Below, in pieces: positions 41,744 to 49,085 of a stretch of DNA of 64,000 nucleotides (its first letter is position 1; each line of letters starts with the position of its first letter). Source of the stretch: Halosolutus amylolyticus (GTDB taxonomy: Archaea; Halobacteriota; Halobacteria; Halobacteriales; Natrialbaceae); NCBI RefSeq assembly GCF_023566055.1, contig NZ_JALIQP010000001.1, positions 310,001-374,000 of the forward strand. The letters run 5' to 3'. A program made the position numbers and the translations under genes. The notes below the pieces were generated by a model. The model ran no database searches and was not told where the DNA came from. It saw only the letters and a program-made list of their open reading frames with translations.

Positions 41744-41972
41744 GAAGGTCGGTCGGACCCCGACGCCTCGAGACGGCCACCGATCGGTCGAGACGTCCAC
41801 CGAAACTGAGACGTGCGAACTCCTGTCTGCCGGTGAGTCGCCCCCGGGACCGTTCCGACCCGCGATCGCACCGATTCGTCACCGCCCCGAAGAGAGTCAT
41901 CGGCCGCGACAGTCGTCGTAGTGCTTTATCCCGCTTCCCGTCGTACGACGGAACTCACCCCCGATCGCACGG
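41744..41972. other. Intergenic region, no gene seen
   Basis: No supportable gene lies between the palindromic elements and the DUF2071 gene. A TATA-like CTTTATC at about 41923-41929 is about 46 bp before the ATG at 41973 and would give a short leader. Confidence 0.4.
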
Positions 41973-42773
41973 ATGACTCCCCAACGAACGCGGACGGACC
42001 CACTTCGATGGACGTTCTCGGACCGAGATGCGCCGCCGACAGCCCCGCACGTCGTCTCGATGACCTGGCGAGACGGCCTGTTTCTCCACTGGCCGGTCGC
42101 GCCCGACGACGTTCGGCCACACGTCCCCGACGAGTTGACCGTAGAGACCAGGGACGGGGAGGCGTGGCTCAGCGTCCTTCCCTTCGTGCTCACGAACGTC
42201 GGGGTGCGCGGTTCGCCGCCGATCACGCGGCTCGCGTTTCCCGAACTCAACGTCAGGACCTACGTCCGGTACCGGGGCGATCCGGGCCTGTACTTCTTCA
42301 GTATCGACGTCGGGAGCGCGTTCGTCGCCGCGGCCACCGGCCGCGCGACCAGACTCCCGGTCCACTACGCGCGGATGCGGGTGAGCAGCGGGGGAACCAA
42401 CGAGGACGAGGTCGTGTTCTCGAGCGATCGCAACGCGACGCCGACCGACGTGGGGCCGCTGTCGAGAGACGGACCGCTGGCTCGCTTTTCGGCGACCTAC
42501 AGCCCGGACGGCGACAGCTTCACGGCCGAAGAGGGATCGCTCGCGTACTGGCTCTCGGAACGGCGTCGCTTCTACGCGCCGGGCAACGGCGGCGTGCTGA
42601 CGGGCGAGATCGCCCACGATCCGTGGCCGCTCCAGCCGGCCGAGGTGACGATCCACGAGAACACGATGTTCGCGGCGAACGACCTGCCGATGCCGACCGC
42701 GGAGCCGCAGGCTTACTTCTGTGACGGCCACCGCATGACCGGATCGATCCTGCGCCGACTCCGATCGGACTGA
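41973..42773 (+). CDS. DUF2071 (YqjF-like) protein
   Basis: This 266-residue soluble protein matches the YqjF/DUF2071 family. It contains MTWRDGLFLHWPVAPDDVRP near residue 30, AWLSVLPFVLTNV near 64, FPELNVRTYVRYRGDPGLYF near 88 and SIDVGSAFVAAATGR near 110. The family is widespread, has an acetoacetate-decarboxylase-like fold and no proven activity. The start at 41973 (MTPQRTRTDPLRW) is consistent with the family. It converges with the ornithine cyclodeaminase-family gene, 18 bp between stops. Confidence 0.88.
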   Translation: MTPQRTRTDPLRWTFSDRDAPPTAPHVVSMTWRDGLFLHWPVAPDDVRPHVPDELTVETRDGEAWLSVLPFVLTNVGVRGSPPITRLAFPELNVRTYVRYRGDPGLYFFSIDVGSAFVAAATGRATRLPVHYARMRVSSGGTNEDEVVFSSDRNATPTDVGPLSRDGPLARFSATYSPDGDSFTAEEGSLAYWLSERRRFYAPGNGGVLTGEIAHDPWPLQPAEVTIHENTMFAANDLPMPTAEPQAYFCDGHRMTGSILRRLRSD

Positions 42774-42791
42774 TCGTGGTCGTCGATCGTG

Positions 42792-43787
42792 CTACTGGCC
42801 GTCGGTCTCGATCATCCCGAACGCGTAGCCGTCGTCGCTCTCCGTGGCGTTCTCGTAGGCGACGTGGGCGGCGGCGACGTCCTGGATTGCGAGCCCGGTC
42901 GAGTCGAAGACCGTGACGCCCGTCCCGTCCGTTCGGCCCTCGAGGTCGCCGACGACCAGCTGGCCGATCTCGCCGTAGATGTCGTCGTCCGACAGGACGC
43001 CCTCGCCATAGGGGACGTTGACCTCGCCCGAGTGGGTACACTGCTCGTGGTCGTCGATGACGATCGTCGCCTCGAGCAGGAGGTCGTCCGCGAGTTCGTG
43101 CTTCCCCTCGGCGTCGGCGCCGATCGCGTTGACGTGCGTGCGCTCGCCGACGTCCTCGGGGCCGACGATCGGCTCCTCGACGGGCGTGACGGTCGAGAGG
43201 ACGTCGCAGTGGCCGGCCTCCGAGATGGAGCCAGCGCGGACGTCGAACCGATCGCCGAAGGTCTCGACGAACCGCTCGACGCGCTCCTCGTCGAGGTCGC
43301 TGACGACGACCTCCTCGATCGGTCGCACCTCGCTGATCGCCTCGAGCTGGGTGTACGACTGGACCCCGGCGCCGACGATGCCGAGGCTCGTAGCGTCCTC
43401 GACGGCGAGGTAGTCGGTGGCGACCGCGGCCGCGGCACCGGTCCGTTTCATCGTGAGCGCCGTCCCGTCCATGATCGCGAGCGGGAAGGCGGTCTCGGGA
43501 TCGGAGTAGATCATCGTCCCCAGGACCGTCGGGAGACCGTGGTCGTCGGGGTTGTCCGGGTGGACGTTGACCCACTTGACGCCCGCGGCGTCCCACTCGC
43601 CGGTGTCCAGGTACGACGGCATCGATCGGAAGTCCCCGTTGTACTGGGGGAGGTCGATGTAGGACTTGGGTGGCATCTGTGCGTTCCCGCGTTCGTAGGC
43701 CTCGAAGGCTTCCTCGATCGCGGGGACGACGTCTGCCATCCGCGCGTTCTCGTCGACCTCGCCGCTGTCCAACAGAAGCGTGTTCAT
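42792..43787 (-). CDS. Ornithine cyclodeaminase/alanine dehydrogenase family enzyme
   Basis: This 331-residue NAD(P)-dependent enzyme belongs to the mu-crystallin family. A substrate domain contains MPPKSYIDLP and SMPSYL near residue 55. The Rossmann motif is LGIVGAGVQSYTQLEAI near 134, and DSTGLAIQDVAAAHVAYENA is near the end. Archaeal members act as alanine dehydrogenases, and others as ornithine cyclodeaminases or imine reductases; sequence alone does not decide. It has the start MNTLLLDSGEVDENA at 43787 and its own upstream region. Confidence 0.88.
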   Translation of the reverse strand: MNTLLLDSGEVDENARMADVVPAIEEAFEAYERGNAQMPPKSYIDLPQYNGDFRSMPSYLDTGEWDAAGVKWVNVHPDNPDDHGLPTVLGTMIYSDPETAFPLAIMDGTALTMKRTGAAAAVATDYLAVEDATSLGIVGAGVQSYTQLEAISEVRPIEEVVVSDLDEERVERFVETFGDRFDVRAGSISEAGHCDVLSTVTPVEEPIVGPEDVGERTHVNAIGADAEGKHELADDLLLEATIVIDDHEQCTHSGEVNVPYGEGVLSDDDIYGEIGQLVVGDLEGRTDGTGVTVFDSTGLAIQDVAAAHVAYENATESDDGYAFGMIETDGQ

Positions 43788-44169
43788 GTCGGCGAATATT
43801 GCGGGAAGCTACTTAGTTCAATTGAGTTGTGCTCCGACGGGCGATCCGGTCGCCGGGTCGCGTCCGACCGCTCGATTGACAGTCAGTCGTGCCGATCGTT
43901 ACTCTAGGCATCACGGTCTGGCGATGACGAAGCCCAGGAATAGAGGTCGACGCTGGTGCCTGTACTCGATCGAATACGCGGCGCTCGAAGCGGGATCGGG
44001 GTTGGGCTATGACGAAAGAGAATATGGGTCGATACGAGACCGCGATCGAGCGGTTCGAACGGCAAGACCTCCCACCGCGAGGGCCGCAGGCCGGACTGGA
44101 TCGTCAGCCGGTGAACCGTGGCCCGCATTTCGTGTCGGCGAGTGAGCGATTCGAAGAACCCGAGCGGTG

Positions 44170-44205
44170 CGCGGTTCGAAGCGAGCGAAGCGAGTGAGAA
44201 CCGCG
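44170..44205. repeat. Hairpin CGCGGTTC / GAACCGCG
   Basis: An 8-bp perfect stem (44170-44177 with 44198-44205) encloses a loop with the repeat GCGAGCGAA. Similar hairpins are common between haloarchaeal genes. Confidence 0.5.
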
Positions 44206-44250
44206 GGATTGGGAACGGGGAACGAAGTGATCCGTGAGCGACGCCGTTCA

Positions 44251-44279
44251 CCGAGCGCGTCGCCCCGCGACGCGCTCGG
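44251..44279. repeat. Perfect 13-bp hairpin
   Basis: CCGAGCGCGTCGC (44251-44263) pairs perfectly with GCGACGCGCTCGG (44267-44279) across a CCC loop. It lies downstream of the thermosome gene. Confidence 0.7.
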
Positions 44280-44318
44280 GCCGACGATCGACCCGTAGGG
44301 GAGGGAGGAGGCTTTTAT

Positions 44319-44369
44319 ACTAAATTTTGCCGAGGGCCGGCGAAGCCGGCCCGCAGAGCAAAATTTAGT
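44319..44369 (-). terminator. Thermosome terminator hairpin
   Basis: Arms ACTAAATTTTGC (44319-44330) and GCAAAATTTAGT (44358-44369) are perfectly complementary. Within them GGGCCGGC (44334-44341) pairs with GCCGGCCC (44345-44352) around a GAA loop. The hairpin starts right after the thermosome TAA. The AT-rich outer arms supply T-runs on both strands, so it may terminate transcription in both directions. Confidence 0.7.
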
Positions 44370-44370
44370 T

Positions 44371-46050
44371 TTACATCATGCCGCCCATGCCACCGCCCAT
44401 GCCGCCCATGCCGCCGCCCATTCCGCCTGGGCCGCCGGCGGGCATGTCCTCGTCATCGTCGTCGTCGGAGACCGCGAGGTCGCCGGCGGCGATGACGTCG
44501 TCGATGCGAAGCAGCATGACTGCGGCTTCGGTAGCGGACTCGATCGCCTGGGTCTTCACGCGAAGCGGCTCGTAGACGCCCTCGGCGTCCATGTCGATCG
44601 TGTCGCCGGTGTAGGCGTCGAGCCCGGCCGCCGAGTCGCCGGCGTCGTGGTCGGCGCGGAGTTCGACGAGCGAGTCGATGGGGTCGAGTCCGGCGTTCTC
44701 GGCCAGCGTGCGCGGGATGACCTCGAGCGCGTCCGCGAAGGCCTCGACGGCCAGCTGTTCGCGGCCGCCGACGGAGTCGGCGTAGTCACGCAGGGCCAGC
44801 GAGAGGTTGACCTCTGGTGCGCCGCCGCCCGCGAGGACCTTGCCGTCCTCGAGGGTCGTGCGGACGACGCCCAGCGAGTCCTCGATCGCGCGATCGACTT
44901 CGTCGATGACGTGCTCGGTGCCGCCACGGAGGATGAGGGTGACGGCCTTGGCGTCGTCGACGTCCTCGACGAAGATGCGCTGGTCGCCGGCGATCTCCTT
45001 CTGGGCAACGCTCCCGGCGAAGCCGAGGTCGTCCTCGCTCAGGTCGTCGACGTTCGAGACGGGGCGCGCACCCGTCGCGCGGGCCAGCTGGGACTGGTCG
45101 CTGGACTTGACGCGCCGGACGGCGATGATGCCTTCCTGTGCGAGGTAGTGCTGGGCCATGTCGTCGATGCCGCCGTCGACGAAGACGACGTCCGCGCCGG
45201 CGTCGGCGATCTTGTCGACCATCTCGCGGAGCTGGCGCTCCTCCTGTTCGAGGAACTGCTCGAGCTGGTCGGGGTCGGTGACGTTGACCTCGGCGTCGAT
45301 CTCCGTCTCCTTGATCTCTAAGTCGCCGTCGACGATCGCCACGTTGGCGTCCTCGGCGAAGTAGGGCATGTTCTCCGAGACACGCTCCTTGTCGACGATG
45401 ACGCCCTCGACGAGTTCGGAGTTCTCGATCGAGCCGCCGACGACCTTCTCGACTTTGATGTTGTCGGTGTCGACCTCGCCGTCGTCGGCGACGGACTGGA
45501 CGGCCTCGACGACGAGTCCGGCGAGCAGGTCACGGGAGCTCTCCGCGCCCTTGCCGGTCATCGCGGTGGCGGCGATCTGTTCGAGGACCTCGTCGTCGTC
45601 CTCCTCGACGTCGATCGCGATCTCTTCGAGGGCCTCGGTGGCCTCTTCGGCGGCCTGTCGGTACCCCTGGGCGAGGGTGGTCGCGTGAATGTCCTGGTCG
45701 AGGAGGTCTTCGGCCTGGCTGAGGAGTTCGCCGGCGATGACGACGGCGCTGGTGGTACCGTCGCCGACCTCGTCCTCCTGAGTCTCGGCGACTTCGACGA
45801 TCATGTCGGCCGCGGGGTGGTCGATGTCCATCTCCGAGAGGAGCGTGACGCCGTCGTTCGTGACGACGACGTTGCCCGTCGAGTCGACGAGCATCTTGTC
45901 CATCCCCTTCGGTCCCAGCGTGGTCCGTACGGACTCGGCGACGGCCTTGCCGGCCTGTACGTTCATCGACTGCGCGTCTTTGCCGGACGTCCGCTGGCTT
46001 TCCTCCGAGAGAACGATGAGGGGCTGGTTGCCCATCTGCTGTTGTGCCAT
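44371..46050 (-). CDS. thsA: Thermosome (group II chaperonin) subunit
   Basis: This is an ATP-driven double-ring folding chamber subunit. The 559-residue protein has the ATP-site motifs [13 protein letters not shown] near residue 44 and [10 protein letters not shown] near 96, and [11 protein letters not shown] near 408. The acidic C-terminus ends in a Gly-Gly-Met repeat tail, typical of haloarchaeal CCT proteins. It has a textbook promoter: on the minus strand CTATATAAA lies at 46077-46085 with a CGGAAA-type BRE beside it, about 31 bp before the ATG. Haloarchaea have two or three paralogues; which one this is (A, B or C) cannot be fixed. Confidence 0.95.
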   Translation of the reverse strand: MAQQQMGNQPLIVLSEESQRTSGKDAQSMNVQAGKAVAESVRTTLGPKGMDKMLVDSTGNVVVTNDGVTLLSEMDIDHPAADMIVEVAETQEDEVGDGTTSAVVIAGELLSQAEDLLDQDIHATTLAQGYRQAAEEATEALEEIAIDVEEDDDEVLEQIAATAMTGKGAESSRDLLAGLVVEAVQSVADDGEVDTDNIKVEKVVGGSIENSELVEGVIVDKERVSENMPYFAEDANVAIVDGDLEIKETEIDAEVNVTDPDQLEQFLEQEERQLREMVDKIADAGADVVFVDGGIDDMAQHYLAQEGIIAVRRVKSSDQSQLARATGARPVSNVDDLSEDDLGFAGSVAQKEIAGDQRIFVEDVDDAKAVTLILRGGTEHVIDEVDRAIEDSLGVVRTTLEDGKVLAGGGAPEVNLSLALRDYADSVGGREQLAVEAFADALEVIPRTLAENAGLDPIDSLVELRADHDAGDSAAGLDAYTGDTIDMDAEGVYEPLRVKTQAIESATEAAVMLLRIDDVIAAGDLAVSDDDDDEDMPAGGPGGMGGGMGGMGGGMGGMM

Positions 46051-46076
46051 AGTCAGCCGAAGGATTGATTGTTATT

Positions 46077-46092
46077 CTATATAAAATTTCCG
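46077..46092 (-). promoter_or_regulatory. BRE-TATA promoter of the thermosome gene
   Basis: On the minus strand, CCGGAAATTTTATATAG contains a BRE-like CGGAAA directly before TTTATATAG. Its centre is about 31 bp from the ATG at 46050. This is the strongest TATA box in the window and fits a heat-inducible chaperonin gene. Confidence 0.75.
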
Positions 46093-46221
46093 GTATCGCA
46101 CCCCTCAGAGGGGGTGAATCGACCGGGGCTGTACCGTCGTTCGAAAACGATCGACGGTTATTTAAGAAGAGATTCGTGCCGAGCGGCAGTTCCGGCCGGT
46201 ACTGGCAGTTCCGACCGGTAC

Positions 46222-47427
46222 TTATCGATCGTCCGCGTCCGCGCGACGCCGGGACAACAGGTAGGAGATGGTCCCGAAGCCCGCGAGCGCGCCGAGCACA
46301 CCCGGTGCCGGGATCCCGTCGGACCCACCGGGGTCGTCGATCGGGTCGTCGTTCGTCAGGGGAAACGCGTCGGCCTCGAGGGCGTACAGCGTCTCGTCCC
46401 AGCTTCCGGCGTAGACGATCCCGTTCGCCGTCGTCGTCGGCGATCGAACCGTGTCCCCGGTCTCGAACGTCCACGCCACCTCGCCCGCCTCGGCGTCGAT
46501 CGCGTACAGGGAGTCGCCGCTGCTCACGATCACGGTGTCGTCGACCAGCGCGGGCGCGGTCAGCACGGAGCCGCTGGTGTCGACGGACCACTGCTCGGTT
46601 CCCTCTGCCGCGTCGAGTGCGTAGACGGTGTCGCTGTAGGTTCCCACGTAGACGGTGTCCTCGACGACGGTCGGGGAACCGACCGTGTTGTCGGCGGCAA
46701 ACGTCCACACCTCCTCGCCGGTCTCGGCCTCGAGGGCGTACAGCGTCTCGTCCGACGCGCCGACGTAGACGACAGCGTCGTGGATCGCCGGGGTCGTACT
46801 GATCGACTCCTCGGTGTCGACGGCCCACGCCTCGTCGCCGGTTTCGGCCTCGAGGGCGTATATCGTTCCGTCGCGGCTCCCGAAATACACGATCCCGCCG
46901 GCCGCGATCGGCGACCCGCTCACCGAGTCGCCGGTTTCGAACGTCCACTCGTTCTTGCCGCTCGCTGCGTCGATCGCGTGGAGGGCGTCGTCGCGGCTGC
47001 CGACGTAAACGATCCCGTCGGCCACCGCCGGTGACGACCGGACGGCCAGTCCGGTCGAGTAGGACCACCGTTCGTCGCCGCCGTCGGCGTCGATCGCGTA
47101 CACAGTGCCGTCGTTACAGCCGACGTAGACGGTTCCGTCGACCACCGTCGGGGAGGATCCGTTCCTGGTGCCGGTCTCGAACGACCACGTCTCCTCGCCC
47201 GATTCGGCGTCGATCGCGTAGACGTGCCCGTCGTTGCTCGGAACGTACACACTGCCGTCGGCGACGTCCGGGGCAGCCTCGATCGCGTCACCGGCGTCGA
47301 ACGTCCACACCGTGCCGTCGGACGACTGCGCGACGGCCGTTCCCGCCGTCACCGAGCCGCTTCCGACGGCGAACGCCCCGCCGAACAGAAGTCTCGAGAG
47401 AAACCCTCGTCGATCGAACTGGCTCAT
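46222..47427 (-). CDS. Secreted PQQ-type beta-propeller protein
   Basis: This 401-residue protein has a Tat signal (MSQFDRRGFLSRLLFGG) and eight or so PQQ/WD-like blades with the repeat pattern TVYVGxxDGTVYAIDAExGE followed by WSFETG. A short Asp/Gly/Pro linker leads to a C-terminal hydrophobic anchor (GVLGALAGFGTISYLL) with Arg-rich end (SRRR), resembling the PGF-CTERM-type surface anchors. It is probably exported folded and attached to the membrane. PQQ-binding residues are not evident, so it may be a scaffold or binding protein rather than a dehydrogenase. Confidence 0.87.
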   Translation of the reverse strand: MSQFDRRGFLSRLLFGGAFAVGSGSVTAGTAVAQSSDGTVWTFDAGDAIEAAPDVADGSVYVPSNDGHVYAIDAESGEETWSFETGTRNGSSPTVVDGTVYVGCNDGTVYAIDADGGDERWSYSTGLAVRSSPAVADGIVYVGSRDDALHAIDAASGKNEWTFETGDSVSGSPIAAGGIVYFGSRDGTIYALEAETGDEAWAVDTEESISTTPAIHDAVVYVGASDETLYALEAETGEEVWTFAADNTVGSPTVVEDTVYVGTYSDTVYALDAAEGTEQWSVDTSGSVLTAPALVDDTVIVSSGDSLYAIDAEAGEVAWTFETGDTVRSPTTTANGIVYAGSWDETLYALEADAFPLTNDDPIDDPGGSDGIPAPGVLGALAGFGTISYLLSRRRADADDR

Positions 47428-47567
47428 CGTTCTAGTACGATACTCGTTAGGAGAAAAACACGTCGATATCCATGAACGTCTCCGGGTGCGTGAGGTCGGG
47501 TCATCCCGGACGAGTACGGGGATCGGGTCGACTCGGATGGGGAGGACGACTCGGACGAACTCGCGAC

Positions 47568-48140
47568 TCAGGACGAACCGGACGAACCGGACGAACCGGG
47601 GAACCGGTGGTACTCCATCCCCTGGTGTTTCATCTCGTTGTGTTTCTCCTCGAGGAAGGAGTAGACCGCGCCGTGTGGCGCCCCGTCCAGTAGCATCTCG
47701 GCCGCGCTGCGGACGGCGTCGACCTGCGGCGGCGTCCCGATGATCCCGAGGGTCGTCCCGTAGATGACGACCGACGCCCCGGAGAGTTCCTCCATGAGTT
47801 CGCGGGTCCGGCCGCCCTCGCCGATGAGTCGGCCCTTCTGGCGTTTCATGTCGTTCTTGTTGCGGGAAGCCGCGTCGATATCGACGACGTCGAACAGCAT
47901 CATGTCGTCCTCGAGCAGCCGGAGCGCCTCCTCGGGCGCGAAGCCGCGACCGATCGCACGGACGATCTCGGGCCCTTTGAGGCCGCGAACGGGGTCGCCG
48001 ACGGTTTCGACGGCGACGGAGCCGTTCTCCGAGTCGATGTCGAGTCGGACCTCGGCTTCCGACTCGATCTCGCGCATCGTCTCGCCGCCCTCGCCGATGA
48101 GAACGCCGATGCGGTCCTGCGGAATCTTCACGTGTTGCAT
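47568..48140 (-). CDS. KH-domain RNA-binding protein (Dim2/Krr1-like)
   Basis: This 190-residue protein has two KH domains. KH1 (about 1-75) has the GxxG motif in IGVLIGEGGETMREIE, and KH2 (about 85-165) has KGRLIGEGGRTRELMEEL. This two-domain pattern matches archaeal Dim2-like proteins involved in 16S rRNA maturation. The ATG at 48140 (MQHVKIPQDRIG) is chosen over an upstream start. The C-terminal tail is Ser/Gly-rich (SSGSSG repeats) from a 9-bp DNA repeat. Elsewhere in archaea this gene neighbours rio1; here rio1 is 5 kb away on the same strand. Confidence 0.9.
   Translation of the reverse strand: MQHVKIPQDRIGVLIGEGGETMREIESEAEVRLDIDSENGSVAVETVGDPVRGLKGPEIVRAIGRGFAPEEALRLLEDDMMLFDVVDIDAASRNKNDMKRQKGRLIGEGGRTRELMEELSGASVVIYGTTLGIIGTPPQVDAVRSAAEMLLDGAPHGAVYSFLEEKHNEMKHQGMEYHRFPGSSGSSGSS
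47571..47600 (-). repeat. 9-bp tandem repeat at the KH gene end
   Basis: GGACGAACC occurs in three consecutive copies (phase 47571) at the 3' end of the KH gene, encoding the Ser-Ser-Gly tail. It is probably slippage-derived. Confidence 0.7.
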
Positions 48141-48240
48141 ACGCCTCAGTATTCGCTCGCCGAGGTTAAGGCCTTGGTCCGCCGGTGACGGGTGGTAGCG
48201 GCTCCCACTTCGGACGGCGTTCGCGATCCGCAATCGGGAC

Positions 48241-48260
48241 CACGCGTACGGATCGTATCA
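48241..48260. repeat. Collapsed palindrome at the phosphoesterase stop
   Basis: On the minus strand the stop codon reads TGATACG followed by ATCCGTACG. This equals the two ends of the palindromic element with the centre removed, matching the stop-codon placement of the complete copies. Confidence 0.45.
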
Positions 48261-48761
48261 CTCCACGACCGATCGGAACCGCACCGTCTCCGAGAGCGTG
48301 TCGACGATCGCGACCGTCCGATCCTCCTCGGAGCCGGGTAGGACGTGCGCGCCGGGGTTGAGCACCGTCGTCCGGCCCACTTCCGAGAGTTCTCGGTCGT
48401 GGTGGTGCCCGTAGCAGACGAAGTCGTACGTCTCGCCGGCGGCGATCGCCTCGACCTCCGCTTTCTGCTCCCCGTGGAGGACGGCGAAGGAGAGGCCGTC
48501 GAACTCGAGATCGGCGAACCGGCCGTGGAGTTCGCTCTCGCCGCCCAGCGACTCGAACGCCGACTGCAGGTTGGCGACGTCGCCGTCGTTGTTCCCCAGC
48601 ACGCCGTGAAGTTCGAACGCGCCGAAGTACGGAACCATCAGCGGCGCGACGAAGTCGCCGCAGTGGACGACGACCTCGACGCCCTCCGCCTCGAAAATCT
48701 CGGTTGCGCGCTCGATCGCCGCGACGTTGTCGTGCGTATCGGAGACGATACCGATGTTCAT
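48258..48761 (-). CDS. YfcE/MJ0936-type metallophosphoesterase
   Basis: This 167-residue calcineurin-like phosphoesterase has SDTHDN near residue 7, HCGDFVAP near 33, GNNDGD near 53 and GHHHDRE near 110, the metal-binding pattern of YfcE and MJ0936. These enzymes hydrolyse phosphodiesters in vitro; the natural substrate is unknown. The ATG at 48761 (MNIGIVSDTH) is preferred over one 48 bp upstream. It lies between the KH gene and the TRAM/NhaC pair on the same strand. Confidence 0.9.
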   Translation of the reverse strand: MNIGIVSDTHDNVAAIERATEIFEAEGVEVVVHCGDFVAPLMVPYFGAFELHGVLGNNDGDVANLQSAFESLGGESELHGRFADLEFDGLSFAVLHGEQKAEVEAIAAGETYDFVCYGHHHDRELSEVGRTTVLNPGAHVLPGSEEDRTVAIVDTLSETVRFRSVVE

Positions 48762-48809
48762 ACGGGTATGCGCGAGGGGAATCGTAAAGAGCGTTGGGCC
48801 GATCGGCAC

Positions 48810-49085
48810 CTAGCCAGCGTAGGAACTCTCGCCGACGACCTCGCGGAACTCGCCGCGGCCCGTCGCGTCGGTCTCGTCAAACGACGTCACCGCGACCCGG
48901 ACCCGCCTGCCGACGTGGTCGGGATCGACGCCCTCGACGTAGAGTCGCGTATCGCCGACGTGCACGATCCCGACGCCGTCGCCGTCGTACTCGCTGAGGA
49001 AGACGTTCACCTCGGTGCCGGGCTCCAGCGAGGGGGTCGTCGATCGGAACGACCACCCGCGGAAGTACTTCCCGAGGAGGCTCAT
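48810..49085 (-). CDS. Small TRAM-domain-like protein
   Basis: This 91-residue protein has a beta-barrel pattern typical of the TRAM RNA-binding domain: LEPGTEVNVFLSEYDGDGVG near residue 20, RLYVEGVDPDHVGRRVRVAV near 46, and a final strand FREVVG. The N-terminal MSLLGKYFRGWSFRS is variable. The start overlaps the NhaC stop by ATGA (49082-49085). Small TRAM proteins are common in haloarchaea and may act as RNA chaperones. Translational coupling to a Na+/H+ antiporter is unexpected. Confidence 0.72.
   Translation of the reverse strand: MSLLGKYFRGWSFRSTTPSLEPGTEVNVFLSEYDGDGVGIVHVGDTRLYVEGVDPDHVGRRVRVAVTSFDETDATGRGEFREVVGESSYAG

Larger units (their letters stand above)
43788..44370. other. Gene-poor region with hairpins between two genes
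   Basis: This 583-bp stretch separates the ornithine cyclodeaminase-family start from the thermosome stop. It holds three strong stem-loops (44170-44205, 44251-44279, 44319-44369). A 62-codon ORF at 44009-44197 is possible but weak. AT-rich sequence at 43800-43830 is a likely promoter for the gene ending at 42792. Confidence 0.5.

Noticed and set aside
44009-44197. 62-codon ORF (MTKENMGRYETAIERFERQD...) upstream of the thermosome terminator
   Set aside because: Its end runs into the hairpin at 44170-44205, no promoter is evident and no family is recognised; kept only as a weak possibility.
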